Shown piece by piece: positions 46,346 through 59,300 of a DNA stretch of 64,000 bases (position 1 is the first letter of the stretch; every line of letters begins with the position of its first letter). The notes under the pieces are model-generated. The model saw only the letters and a list, made by a program, of their open reading frames with translations, did not search any database and was not told where the DNA came from. The stretch comes from Lithospermum erythrorhizon. Taxonomy: Eukaryota; Streptophyta; Magnoliopsida; Boraginales; Boraginaceae. The stretch lies in the NCBI GenBank assembly GCA_019722365.1, contig JADFUC010002282.1:186001-250000 (forward strand), read 5' to 3'. A program made the translations under genes and the position numbers.

Positions 46346-46911
46346 TCCAAATTTTTATAGGACTATGAAAACTTGTATATAAAATAAATAAATAATTAAT
46401 TTATTACATTGTGAAGAGATTTATTCGTACATTTTTTCTGGAAAATAGATTGAGTAGGATTATGACTGTTGTGAGCTGGAAAAAAGTGTAATATGGAGGA
46501 TATATATACTTGCATAGACGAATTTTTGGAGGGAACAAATAGTTTTAACCAAATGGTATATCAGAAGGTATAGAAAATACCATTTTATATATTTATTTTT
46601 CTCCATTCTCTTAAATTATTCCTTATTTTGAAGGTGAATAATTTTGAGCTAAATGTATTTGAATTTAGATAAATTTAGGCAAATTTATTTTTCTAGATAA
46701 ATATATTATTTAGAATCCCAAATAAGATAAATAAAGATATTAAGCTTCATTTAGCTAAATTATCCTCAAAACAAACATACGATGAAGCTCGTGTGCAAGT
46801 TTATAATCCCCATCGAGCTAACACTTCCAAATTCCAATAGAAAGAATCTCTCTTCGTCTTCTCCCTCTCTTCTAACAAAGTTAACAAAAACCATTGATTT
46901 GTTTCACTTTT

Positions 46912-46968
46912 ATGTCACTAAAAGAAGTGAAGAAACTTTTAAAATATAAAAAAATACCAAAGTTCTAG
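46912..46968 (+). promoter_or_regulatory. Upstream ORF (18 codons) in HD-Zip leader
   Basis: ATG at 46912 opens an 18-codon frame ending at TAG 46966-46968. It is 69 bases before the main start, in the likely 5' leader, and reads MSLKEVKKLLKYKKIPKF. Arabidopsis ATHB1, a probable relative of this gene, is known to be repressed in translation by a conserved upstream peptide. Whether this peptide is the same was not checked. Confidence 0.4.
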
Positions 46969-47037
46969 TGACTTAACAATAGTGTTTACAATAGTAAAAG
47001 AAAGAAGAAACAGAGAGAATTGATACAAGAAAAGGCT

Positions 47038-48498
47038 ATGGAGAGTAACCAAAGGCTTCCATGTTCTTCTGAAGTTCTTGATACTCTTTGGATTGCTAAT
47101 TCTTCCCCCTCTTTTCATGGTAATTTTTTGTTTCCTTATATTTTCATAAAGTACCCTTCATTCATAATTTACTTGACTTTCATAATTTCATTCTAGCATA
47201 CTTTAAAGTGTCTCTCTTTTTATAGCTAGTCAAGACATGTTTGCTTGTTCTTTTCTAGTTACATATTTATGATTCTATCTTTGGTTTGTTTGATTAACCT
47301 TCGTTGAATTTTGATCATAACATGTTTGGATATTTTCATGTTTCTTTCGTTCTGTTAATGTTTATACTTTATTGAGCACAACAAAAGTTAGCAAATGTTA
47401 TGTCTTCTAATTTCTAGAAATGCAGCAAGTTAATCATTTCAACCCAAGAAAGTTGAAATATTGTTAAAATTTTATCGGTTTTTTGGAAATTTTAGGAACC
47501 ATTTACAAAACTAGACATCATAATGCAGGATTTAGTTCAGCCAAATTATTATATTAACTCATAATTTTGATCATAACAATTTGACAAATTAAGCAGGCTC
47601 TGCTTCAAACATGGTGATAAATTATGATGAAAATTCCTCTAAGAGATCATTGTTTCCCCAAGCTGACAAAGAAGAGAGTATCAATGAAGAGTTATTTGAG
47701 GCATCTTCCCATCAGCCGGAGAAGAAAAGGCGGCTTTTGCCCATGCAAGTTCAGTTTCTTGAGAGAAGTTTTGAGGTAGAAAACAAGCTTGAACCTGAGA
47801 GGAAAATCCAGCTTGCTAAAGAGCTTGGCTTGCAGCCTAGACAAGTTGCTATTTGGTTCCAAAACCGAAGGGCTCGGTACAAGAACAAACAGCTTGAAAA
47901 AGATTATGATGTGTTGAAATCAAACTATGATAAGCTGAAATCAGACTATGAAAAACTCTTCAAAGAGCATGAGAAATTGAAAAATGAGGTAGAATATTAG
48001 GTTCAACTAGTCGAATTCTGATAGTTTCGATTACCACTAGAACAATTCGATGTTTAATGTGCGATGTTTTTTTGAATTTTACAGGTTCAGTTGTTGAACG
48101 AGAAAATGCGCCTCGGGGAGAAAGGAGGAGAGGTGGAATCAGAAACCTGTGATAATAATCCATTCAAGACTGCTCATGGAGAACCTAAGAAATTGAAATC
48201 AATTGATGTTCTTGAAAATGTTGCTTCAAATATTGTGCCAAATGTTGTGGGGTGTAAGCAAGAAGATGCAAGTTCTGCAAGAAGTGATGTTCTTGATTCA
48301 GATAGCCCACATTACACAGATGATTCTTCCAATAATATTTTCCATGAGGATGAAATTGATAATAGTCTATGCAAGAGTCTTCTCAGTGCACACAGTTTCT
48401 TGAAACTTGAAGATGATTGCTATGGTGATCTACAACCAAATCCATGCATTTTGGGGCTCAATGATGAAGATCAAGGGACTTGGTTTTGGAATTACTGA
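47038..48498 (+). CDS. HD-Zip class I transcription factor, HAT5/ATHB1-like
   Basis: Three exons, 47038-47119, 47597-47988 and 48085-48498, with GT-AG introns in matching phases, give 295 residues. The homeodomain spans about residues 69-125, beginning [20 protein letters not shown]. The conserved [20 protein letters not shown] is present and the recognition helix is [15 protein letters not shown] perfect leucine zipper follows with Leu at 127, 134, 141, 148, 155 and 162, and the second intron cuts it near its end. The acidic, Ser-rich C-terminus ends GTWFWNY, an aromatic end seen in related class I members. The N-terminus MESN and spacing are like HAT5 (ATHB1). ATHB54 is the alternative on synteny grounds. 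Expected role: nuclear factor binding CAATNATTG-type sites as a dimer. Unusual: Trp of the invariant R-A-R-W-K is Tyr122, and Thr is Asn124. A TIR transposon ends 257 bp upstream, and an upstream ORF is present. Confidence 0.93.
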
Positions 48499-51267
48499 GG
48501 ATTTTAATAATTGGAATATGTTTCCATGTTTCTTAGTTGTCTTGTTTCATGTTGAGATAATCAACATGATTTGTAAATTAAGCTAGAATTAATATATATG
48601 ATCCCTATGTTTTAGTGGCCTATGTATTAGCCGACGCCTTAGTTTTTGGAATTATTGATCAACTTAAGTATATGTTACCATTAACATATCATAAGTTCTT
48701 TCTAGCATATGACAATTTCAAATTGGAGTATTTGGGAAAGTTATATCATAAGTCGGTCGCTTCCAAAGGACAATATTGGATTGGGACTAATCAGCAATTA
48801 GATATGTATCGATCTTGGTAATTGTCATTTTCAAGCAATTAAGCATGTGTTAATCTTGGTAATTGTCTAAAATGAAAATGTTAAACATACAATTGTAACA
48901 TTTTATCTGCTTAGTTGTGATAGGAAAAGGGGTAGGGATGTGGGCACTGATACTACCTTTCGATATTAATTACTTTACTACTTTATATTTTTATTTTCTA
49001 CTAATTAACTATGTTAGAGATAAATCTTTCATTTTGATTTTTCGATGAACTTGAATTATTATATTAGTTATTATACTTGATATCGAAAATTGTATAACCG
49101 ATTGATTGACCAACTAAATTTAAACAATTGTAGCCTCAAAATTAATTACTCCGTATAACTTATGAACTACTCCTTGTGTGCAAGATTGTACTCCGTAGTA
49201 GGCAAGTGCTTTGATGATGGTATTTGAGTATAAGAACATTTCGCTTGACGTGTGAGTATTCGTTTGGGTATTTTCTTTTTATTTAGTTATTATCCCATAA
49301 AAAGGAAAAATAATTAATGAATATGACATAGAGAACATGAAATATGGTTATATCATATATGGATAATATTCTAGAAAAAAAAACATCGAATGATTAGTTG
49401 AGTACAAAAGTCTCCAAAATGAAAGAAAAGTGAGAAGGTTATAAGTTATAACTCTAAAGTCAAATTACTTTAACGGCTTAATTTCAATATATTCTTCAAT
49501 ACCAAATGACTTTTAGGTAACTTGGACACGTATGAGATGTTGACAACTTGTCCAAATTTACAAAAATACTCCCCAATCCCTTTATCTAAGCCCCCTTTTT
49601 TAAAAATAAAAATTCTATAAAAAAGTCTTATTTTACTAAATTAAGTAAGAAAAAATAGAGGGAAAATTATATTTGTGAGATGAATTCAAATATTTGTTAA
49701 ATTTTGTATAAAATTAAATAGTTTTTAGAAAAAGAAATGAGGAAGTACTAAACTAGTGGTATGTCACTATTACCATTTAAAAATCTCGAATAGAATCAAC
49801 AATGTGATTTGTATATCTTTGCTGATGCAATATGCTTAACGTTTCTGTTTCATTATGATGTAATTTCAAATATTAAAATCATAGTCAAGAAACTTCTGAA
49901 TTCTTTGTAATAACTTTATATTAATTGTTTATATAACATATTGAGGAAATTGCACGTAGTTTTGAAGGAATAAGCGAACGTAATGCACAAGATTGGAGGA
50001 ATTCATGTGAAGAAATTGTATTGTAAATTTGTAACCTAACAAAAATCTTGGAAGATGTCAAACAATAGCCTTAGCTGGTAGTACTCTTTTTTTTAATTAG
50101 CTGGTAGTACTTATTTTCAGATCAAAGGAACAATAAAATAATGGATGATCTCTAGGGAATCACAATCCTCAGATTCTCTTACCAATTGGATAAGCCAATG
50201 CTCATCATTTATGGTCTACTCTGAACTTGTAATCCTCAGTTAATGAAGTTATCTTCAACTACCTGCAATTTGCTAGAAAACTTGTTAATTGTTGGCCAAT
50301 TGAATTCTTAACAATAGAATTCTTGAGGGCTCATTTTGGTTAATGACCCATGATTTACTTTATAGCATTTGTTTGGAGATATAAACCTCAAATTTTAAAC
50401 AATACATATCGGTTTCAATCAATGATAATATAAAACGGAACCTTGATCAACACAGTCCTGCATATAAAACCTAATATTAGATGATAATTTGGACTAAATA
50501 AATTGACTTATTCATGATAACATATTTAATAAATTCAAATTCCACCATAAAATAAATGACAGATAAGGTTAGAATAGTCAAATGAATCATATTAATCAAT
50601 TCATAAATGTAAACAAGACCTTATATACTTAAATACAATAAAATTCAATTTCATATTCCAATAATGTAGAAGTACGATTTAAACCAATATTTAATTAGGT
50701 CAAATTAACCCAAATCATTGATAATTTAATATGTTATGCTAATTTCGATTGCAAAATGTTTTTCAAACTCTTTGAAGTGAGTTTCCATATTTAGAAACCA
50801 CTAGCCTAGCTACTATAGACAATAAAAGTAGTCCATATTTGAAATTTGAAAATAAAATAAAATGAAAATGAGAATTGAAATGGGACCCACAAGACTTACA
50901 CGTGTCCTGTGTGGCAACAAAATTGGATTGCGTACACCACGGAATCACTGATGTTGATTGGTAGGCTACGTATGATCCACACACGGTTTAATTTTACAAG
51001 AACTTCCATTTATTCCCAATAGTGATTAGTCAATATCGCACGACCCATAGGCCATTAGCAATGTTTATAAAAAATCGTTTAATTTTTATTATTGTAAGGA
51101 TTTTCGAAATTTAGATCTGGTACACACTATCAATGAAGTTATAAATTTGATGCATAAATGATCTTATCTTCCGTCTCTGCCTCTCCGGTAGTATGTGACC
51201 CGAAGATTATGATTGCATCTATTCAAGGAATTCTTTGTAGATTATGATACTAATTTATAATTTTAAG
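48499..51267. other. Intergenic DNA downstream of HD-Zip gene
   Basis: No confident gene. A 68-codon ORF at 48615-48821 follows closely but has no recognisable domain. CCCTTTATCTAAG fragments near 49580 resemble MITE ends without a partner. Confidence 0.5.
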
Positions 51268-51445
51268 TACTATTTCCTCCATCCCTTTATCTAAGACTCA
51301 TTTATTTTTGCACAAAATTTATGAAAAATTCAAACACATCACAAACAAAGTATTTCCTTTTAAAATTAATTTGTGGTAAAATAGAATCAAAAGGATTTAT
51401 ATTTTGGAAAAAATGATACTTGGGACATGGATGAAGGGAGTAATA
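51268..51445. mobile_element. Stowaway MITE
   Basis: The left end TACTATTTCCTCCATCCCTT and the reverse complement of the right end TATTACTCCCTTCATCCATG form terminal inverted repeats with TA at the borders. This is the classic plant Stowaway form, here about 178 bp and without coding capacity. Confidence 0.75.
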
Positions 51446-53544
51446 TTTAGGCTTTGACGAAAGACCTAAAAACTCGATAGGGTTTTGACTTGCATAACTC
51501 GCCTGGATATTTTCAAATCAGATCGAGTTTGGATCCAGTTGACACGTGTATATAGTACCATTATATCAATACGAGTTTTGAAGACTCAAATCTTGTATTT
51601 TTATTTTTTGTAAAATTCGGAAAATTGATTGTGCAATTAAGTGTTACTACTGTTGTGAAGACTGACATTGATGTCACACGTGTAGAGTCCTTGTTATGGA
51701 ACCCACTTCCCACGTGGGTACCACGTCTCAATGTCAGGAGAACAATTTTTAGCAGCGACCTATATTTATTTGATTCGACAATGAGTGATCCAATGAAAGA
51801 AAGGAACTTGTCGTACAATTAAATGCTGCTTTTTCTTCCAATTTTTCATCAACTTTGGTTGCTTGTTTTCTGATAATATTGAATCATATTCTCAAATTGG
51901 TTGCTTGTTTCTAGATACTATGGTTTGTGATCAAGTTGTAGTTTACTCTCAATAAATAATATTATAACACATTTGATTCTTGAAAGTTGTAAATATTACA
52001 ATATGATACATCAAAGTGATTAATATTGTCCAATAAATAAATGATATACAATATTTATCACTTACTAGAATCAAAGTGCACTTATGTATATACTTTCAGG
52101 AACTAAACGTACTAGAAAGCCACTTAATGGGATCATAGTACAACTTTAGAGAATTGACATGTCAAATCTTTCAATTAAGTTGGGATAAAAAAATTATTTC
52201 AAGTGTACAAATCATGGATAGTATTTGCTCTCCTCTCTCTTGTAATAACTTGTTATTTTTTCGTATTATCATGCATAATAAACAAAGGTTTATACCGACA
52301 AAGTCGACTTGATAATGCAACAAAATTGAGAGAGTCATCTACTATCAAGGGGCCCTGGAATGTGATGCAGATATTGATCCTCAGGTGGAAATGTGAGATT
52401 GAGCTTATTAGACTACTGAAAGGGCATTTTCTAAGCACTGAACATATGGATGTCATCAATTTGGCAGCTTCACTATTGATAAAACTACTCAACTATAATG
52501 AGACCACTGGGTTGGATTGTTGTTTGATAATGACCAAGAAAACCAGTACTCTGAAGAGATTTCCTATTTTCAGTTTCTTGTTTGAGCTGCATTTATGACC
52601 AACAAGTAACCAAGAAAAGAGGAAAATGGTTAGTCAACTGCCAATACTGTTGACTGTTTTATATCAGCTCAGCCTCATCTTGTGTGTATGCAATATTATC
52701 ACTTCAATTTGTTTTTTCTTTTTTCAACAGATACATTTAAATATGCTCATTGTACACTAAGCCAAAAGTGTACCTAATGTGATAAAATGTCATATAACTG
52801 GTTTATTTAAGGAGGTAACTTAACTTGGGACAGTTCCAGAGATGAACTTGTGTCTCTTCCGCAATATGTGGCGATCATGAAGTTAGGATTTGATAATCAA
52901 ACTCTACTATAGGACAGGCAAACTCGAAATCAAGGTCAATTCTATTACTTAAAATTCGACAAACCAAAGGAAAGTAAGATGGTGAAAGATGAACAGTTTC
53001 AACACTCACCACCAATGTCACAGAACTTAAAGTCTTTAATTTAGAGCATACTACTTTTAGCATAGCATTTCATATCTTGATATTCAATTTCAACCATGAA
53101 GTGTAGAAATGGTACATTAGTTAACTGATGGATCAAGAATAAAACCAAGGCTCAGTAGGATAACCTAAACAAATCTTTCTAGCTTTTCAGCTTAACCATC
53201 ACTTAGAAAGACTCACTATATCAAATAGTGCAACCAGAGTAGAGATATAGCTAAAGAATACAGAATGAAGTATGCCCAAATTCAAACGAAGAATTCTATG
53301 TTTCGATAAGGGATTTGTCAGGATATGCCATGTCGATATGCATATTACACATTTTGCATTGTAATTTTATCAGTTAGATATCTACTCTTTCATTTCCAGT
53401 TAAAAGTGAAGCCAGAAAGAATAACATCTCCTCTGAATGTAATTGAAGTTCAATAGGTACCTTATTGGGAAATAAGATACAAACCATTTTAAGGGAACTG
53501 TTAACTTACTGTATCTGTATGAATTATTGATTCTTGCAGAATTG
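51446..53544. other. Intergenic DNA between MITE and membrane protein gene
   Basis: No confident gene. A 131-codon plus-strand ORF at 52203-52598 is less AT-rich (TEHMDVINLAASLLIKLLNY) and might be a captured exon, but lacks an ATG start and is not recognised. The 3' UTR of the gene at 53545-55319 should lie within the last few hundred bases. Confidence 0.45.
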
Positions 53545-55319
53545 TCAACTTGCTGAGCTTAGAGATCTTTTAAGATTCCTAAGAATATTCCACATGAACG
53601 TGGAGATGATGAATAGAATAATACCAGTCACAATGGCATATTTGAGCCCAACGTTCACTAGCAAGTTGACAAGAAGTCCGGCCAAAACGACACCAACAAA
53701 ATTAGCCGATACTGCAGACCAAAATGGCATGTCTAGAATAGAAGCAATAATTGCTCCAGTCCAGGCACCAGTTCCAGGAAACGGAACAGCCACAAATAGC
53801 ATCAAACCAAGCCACTGAAATTCTTCCACAGGACCAGCCTTGCTTTTAGCCTTCTCAAATATCATCTCGAGAAACTGAGACGCCGACTGATTCTTCCCAG
53901 CCATGAAATTTGCGAACTTCTTTAAATATAGTATGATAAATGGCACTGGAACCATGTTCCTAAAATAACACAACAATAAAATTAGGTCTTAGGCAAAAAG
54001 TAATCTCATCCGAGTCAATCTTTAGGCTTTAATATAGCAGAATGCATGATGATTAAGAAAACAGCATTTGAGATGCACTTAAAGGCAAAATCGGTGTATC
54101 CTTAACACCTATTCGATTGTTACGACTCACGAGTGGCTGGTATAGCTGAATAATCTCATACAAATTTATGTTTAAAATCAGATAGGGCACAAAATAATAT
54201 GAGAATTTTATATGTGGTACATTGTATAAAGAGAGGACTTTTCATCACGAATATGGATAAGAAAACCAGACAGAGTAAATGGAATATGGAACAAAACTAT
54301 CAGCATATCTTTCAGTCACATAACATCAACATAGAGCTTGCAAATTAGAGAATATATGTATGTTAGCTCAGGGAAGCGTTTGGTTCCAGTTGTAGTAATG
54401 TATCAACTAGTTAGTAGCTATAGTTGTCCCTCCTGTGTTATTGGCTGCCACCATGTGCATTGCTAATCAATGCAATAAACAAATTGTAATTGCAGCATTT
54501 CTTTTCTTGTTGCATCTAAGGTCTACATTTTACAATTCCACAAGCAGATTTACATTATCCAAAGATAATACAAAACTACATTCTAACTATAACAATATAA
54601 TTTCAGTCATTCTTCATCAGAAATTGCAAATTATCAATTGGCTTTTCAAAGGACTAAATAGTAATCTAGACATGAAACTAATCAAAGAATGACAAATGAT
54701 CAGCATAACAACATTCACATTTCAGATATGCAATACAATAAGAAGAAACTAACCCAAGAACAGCCAATACAGTAAGCATAACAGGCTTGAGCTGCAACCA
54801 ATACCCTACAGGAATCGCCCCTCGAAGCTCAATCACAGGAAGTGTAGCTAAAGCAAAAACAACAGCCTCATCAGGCCAACCTAAACCCCTCAAAGAAGTA
54901 GCAACTTTTACCCCAAACCCTGAAGCCTTGATAGAATCAATTGCAGCATTAGCATCTTTGGAAAATGCAAATACACCAATAGATACAGAAGCCCAAAACA
55001 CCACCCAAAACAAAAAATTCACAGGCTTATCCTCATCAATAACCAATAAAGCTTCAGTCTTTTCAACAATTTCATCATCTAAACAAGACCCTTTTAAGAA
55101 AAACCTCGAATTTCTTGAAAACAAGGCTTTTGGTGTCCAAAAAAAATCCAATGAACTAGTTCTGAAACTACCCTTTTGAGTAAAACCTCTATTTTTTTGT
55201 AAAGACTCAAACTTTATTAATTTTTGCTTGTTTTTTGGCAAAAGAATACCAATTTGTGAATGGGGTTTAGCACAAAAAGTAGATATGGTTACTGGGTATG
55301 AAGAAGCAGTAAAAGCCAT
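53545..55319 (-). CDS. Small multidrug export family protein, plastid-type
   Basis: Two exons on the minus strand, 55319-54754 and 53959-53545, joined by a GT-AG intron of 794 bp in phase 2, give 326 residues. An N-terminal Ser/Lys/Phe-rich region of about 70-90 residues looks like a chloroplast transit peptide. Then come a membrane segment at 101-120 and the family signature LPVIELRGAIPVGYW (160-174). A membrane segment spans the splice, and PFPGTGAWTGAI (248-259) with two more hydrophobic segments runs to near the end. ELRGAIP and PFPGTGAWTG are the hallmarks of the Sm_multidrug_ex family (PF06695), known in bacteria and plant plastids. The transport substrate is not established. Length and layout agree with Arabidopsis At2g02590 as I recall it. 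The chosen ATG at 55319 begins MAFTASSYPV. A longer frame upstream has no ATG. Confidence 0.92.
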
Positions 55320-56394
55320 TGAGCACAACAAGAAACTGATCAGATGAAGAAACCAATTATATAATGTGACATTATTTTACATATTTAGATGAATACAATC
55401 TAGATGTTAACAATGCAGAATTGCAGAAAAGTGGTTTTGGGGGTGAATTAGTAGGTTTGGACAAATTTGTTTAGTTTAATGAAGGAGATAGATTCCTAGA
55501 CGGCAGGGAGCATAAAACTATGTTAAAGTGTGATTAAGTGAGATAATCAAACATTCGATATAATTGTCATTGAAATGACTCGAACGAAGAACTTCGTTTT
55601 TACGATTGAGTAAATTGACTTGACAAAAGATTTTACTAAAGTTGAAATTTCAAAGGGAGTTTTATGGTTCTTTATTTTTACATAAGAAGTACGATATCTA
55701 AACAATTTTCATATTGTTGATGTATAATTTTGATTATTTTGTTTCGTACCCTTTCGTTTCAATGTCATGATTGTCAATTACTCCGAAATACATTAAATTT
55801 GTTATGTTTGACAACCAAAAATCAATTATTTCAATCTTTTAGTAATAGAGGGGGTTAGAACTTAGAACTTAGCAGTGTAGAACATAAATTCTATGTAGAT
55901 AGTTGAAAGAGTTCTTGAAAAGTTGAATTATTGACACTCTTACTAGATGTGTACTTTGCAATTTAATTGTTGAGACTTTCATTAGTTGGGAGTTTGGGAC
56001 TGAATATGCCATCCTGCTAATCATATAAATTGACCAAAATATTTTTTATGGAGAATTTGATTAACTGCAGAATGTACTTGAAGTATTCGTTGCATTATGA
56101 ATATTTCCAATGTTCTCACTTCTTACAAGCTCTTCAAGAAACTAGAAAGCCAAAGAATGCTAATGATGTACAATTCTAATGACACAATTAGCTGTTGGTA
56201 AGCAATAACAAATCTAATCACATCAAGGTTCAGAATGTACGAAGCGATATTTCGAGTCAAAGAATGATGAATCATTAGCCACTACTGCCTAGATCACTGC
56301 TACATGAAGTTCGAGCAGGTGTACATACGTGCTCTGCTCGGACATTGGTCTACTGCACGAGGAGCAGAGGAAGGATCTTCCCATTGCCACGAGC
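55320..56394. other. Intergenic region between two minus-strand genes
   Basis: Holds the promoter of the membrane-protein gene and the 3' UTR of the PTST2-like gene. No further gene seen. No single TATA box stands out. Confidence 0.5.
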
Positions 56395-59300
56395 TTAGTT
56401 CTGCGTATCGCACTGTGTGATTACAAGAAGGTTGTTCTGGAATCCATTTTTGTGAACAATCGGCCGTAGGGGATCAACCCACCATATGCCATCCACAATA
56501 AATTTGATCTGTAGTGTTGTACATTCATATTGATATTTCTCATGATCCATGATAAATTTTCACGTGCAATTAAACCTAAGCAGAGAGGTACTGTACCTCA
56601 TATCTACCAGGATATAGCACAAGAGATGCCGAAAAGATTCCAGAACTCGATTTCTCCATCCTTCTCTGCAGGCGTTATACTGATGAGTTTTCATGACAGA
56701 ACACTTTAGAGGAGACAAATAACCGAGGAAACACACGACATGAATAACTTTAGGTAAACTGTATATGCAAAGAAGCCACAGTATCTATGAAGTGGGAAGC
56801 ATTAAGCCTCCGAGCTTATAGCACCAGAGTCTTTTGATGCAGGCAAAATTGATATTTTAAGCCTTCTTGCACAAATACCATTATGCAGTTTGTCACAAGA
56901 GAGGTTGGATGTGAGAAATAGTTGAAAAATGAAAGTCAAAAGTAGGTTTAACATCTCACTGACCTGAGTTGTCCAACCATCATACGAACCTACCAAGAAA
57001 ACCTCTGAGGCTGAACTGGGCAAGAAAATCTTTGCTTCACATAGAAGTCGTAAAGCCTTCTGAGCCCGTTCAACTCTTCTTTGTTTTTCTTCTACCATCT
57101 CCTGTGCTTCACTGCGATATGATTAACAAGATAAAGGACAAATTGAAAGTTGCATAACTTTATTGTGATCCATATTAGAAAGTGAAAAGGAGCCAAGTCT
57201 GTACATTATAGCACGTACAACTTTTCCTTCCAATACAGCCAATTTTGTACGGATAGACCACAATCTCTCCTGACCACTCATGATCTTGTTCTCCTGAAAC
57301 TCCGAGACATCAGATAACTTTTGCAATTCTGAGTAAGAGCTTCCCATGGCCTGAGTGAGGAGGAAGACAGACATACAAGAATGATTTAGTGAAACTGAAA
57401 ACCTTTCCAGAAGAATAGTAATGAAGTGAAATGCAAGTACAGAGTGAAAAACATGAACATGTGAAGAACATTCAGACGCACAAATTCATAGCTTTGCTCA
57501 GCATTATCATAAACCATCTCTTGTTTCCTGACTTTTACCTCATGGAGAAAGCGCAAAACAAAAGCGAACAAAAGAAACAGTTCTGAAGACTCGAGAGAAT
57601 ATAATCAGCCAATCTCCAAGAAAGTAGAGAAGTGGGGCTAGAGCAAGAAGATAAATTCCTGAAGGCTACAATCCAGTATGGAACATGAACAAAATGTTGC
57701 AGATATTTAAGAAGTTGGAAAGAGAACCACAAAATTGTAGAACACAACATTACAATCAGTGTTCCTCGATAAATATAGTTAATTCATCTCGAAAATTTAG
57801 TAATCAAGGTAAAACCAGTAAACTTACAAATAATAAATTTTGGACAACCAAGTAGCTGGGTCACATAGCTTAAATATAGAGGATTTCTTTGTTCCAGAAG
57901 ATAAAAAATCCACCAAACCATACACGTTTATTTTAGACAAGCATGCTGTGATGAATTTGGTTAATCTATTTAAACAGTAAGTGGATGTTCTGCTTGACAT
58001 CATTACAAGGATAAGAAGTAATATGACTCAATTTCTCTCTGCCGACCTCTGTAAGGTAGGATCTCTTTCCGGAGGACCTAATAAAGTGAGGAGCAGAAGA
58101 CAGCTTTGATTCAAGGTGCTGAAGAAGGCCATGTATTTGACCTTGACAATGATTTGCAGATGCCTCGGCATTCATCATAGAAACTATTTCACCGTCTCTA
58201 GCTGCTCTTTCACGTTTCCCTTGGTCATACAGTATCTCAGCACCTGCACGTGAGTAAAATGATATTGAAGATTTTTATAGGATAACTAAGTTCTTCTTGA
58301 CACCAATACCATATCTAAACTGAAAATTTGGTACTAAATGAAATCACCTTCAAATTCAGTATTGTGAAAGCCTGCATGCTGTATCCTGCAAGCCCTCCAC
58401 AAGTCTGGCTTTGTGTAATGATCATGGTGGCTATCTGAATCACATGATATTCCCCTCTTGGCGCTACTAAAAATGAGATTGCCGGATTTTCCAGGGTCAA
58501 CCCAATCTTTTGTGACAGAAGTAGATACTGTTGTTAGTTCATGAAAGGACAGTTCAACATAAGACAACTGGATAACAAAAAATTAGAGATCCAAAAGTTC
58601 AGATGCCCATTGCTGGACTTCAAAGTTGTGGTGGTTGGAGATGATGACATACTAGAGCATGCAAATCTTATAAATTAGTGTACATACATCTAACTAAGCA
58701 GCTTCAGATCATAAATGTTCAAACTTCAAATCATGCTTACCTACATTAGTCGAAGTTTGACATTGCTTCTGAACCCCATCAAGCATATTAGACACTTGTG
58801 ATCCATTTTCATATTTCCCCAAATTAATCCCCAAGGTCAAATTCCTCTCTTTCTCCAACCGACTTAAAATACCCTCAATCCCGCTCTCCTTCTCGGTTAT
58901 CATTTCCCTGTCACCATTATTGGAAGAAACATATATATCTGTTAATTACTTCTGATAACATGCTTATCACATTGGGGGTAAAATCTTAAGTTTCTGGAAA
59001 CTTGAAAAAGCGAATTATCTGATAGATAACTCGGTTGCTTTATACTTTTGTGAGTTTGTCCATCGTCATGTTAATATGCATATCAAACTAACAAACATAG
59101 CTATCAAGTATTAAATTACCATAACCATATAAACATTCAGGCAAACATTTTTACTGATTGCAGTGAATAGGATACTACAAATCTGACATTGTTAAAAAAA
59201 CATAAATGCAAAGGATAAAGACCTCACAATGGTCTACCGGAGGAGGAAGGAGTAGGCAATGACGAGGCTGGCTCAGCGAAATCTTTCCCTGAAACTGAAG

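Larger units (their letters stand above)
44797..46780 (-). mobile_element. TIR DNA transposon (Harbinger-like) in HD-Zip promoter region
   Basis: The left end GTATGTTTGGATTGAGG and the reverse complement of the right end GTATGTTTGTTTTGAGG match in 15 of 17 positions. GATG stands directly outside both ends (44793-44796 and 46781-46784), consistent with a target duplication. The 1.98 kb interior carries a broken Myb/SANT-like gene on the minus strand but no transposase nuclease frame. That domain accompanies PIF/Harbinger-type elements, so this is probably a deletion derivative. The right end lies 257 bp before the HD-Zip start codon. Confidence 0.75.

Noticed and set aside
46119..46382. 87-codon plus-strand ORF with a Tyr-Ile run
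   Set aside because: It is a TA microsatellite and direct repeats translated by chance.
48615..48821. 68-codon ORF just after the HD-Zip gene
   Set aside because: No recognisable domain and no clear promoter; probably 3' flanking sequence.
52203..52598. 131-codon plus-strand ORF
   Set aside because: It begins without an ATG, shows no known domain and has an overlapping minus-strand ORF. Noted only as a possible fragment.
54787..55179. 130-codon plus-strand ORF
   Set aside because: It is antisense to exon 1 of the small multidrug export family gene, whose signature motifs are unmistakable.
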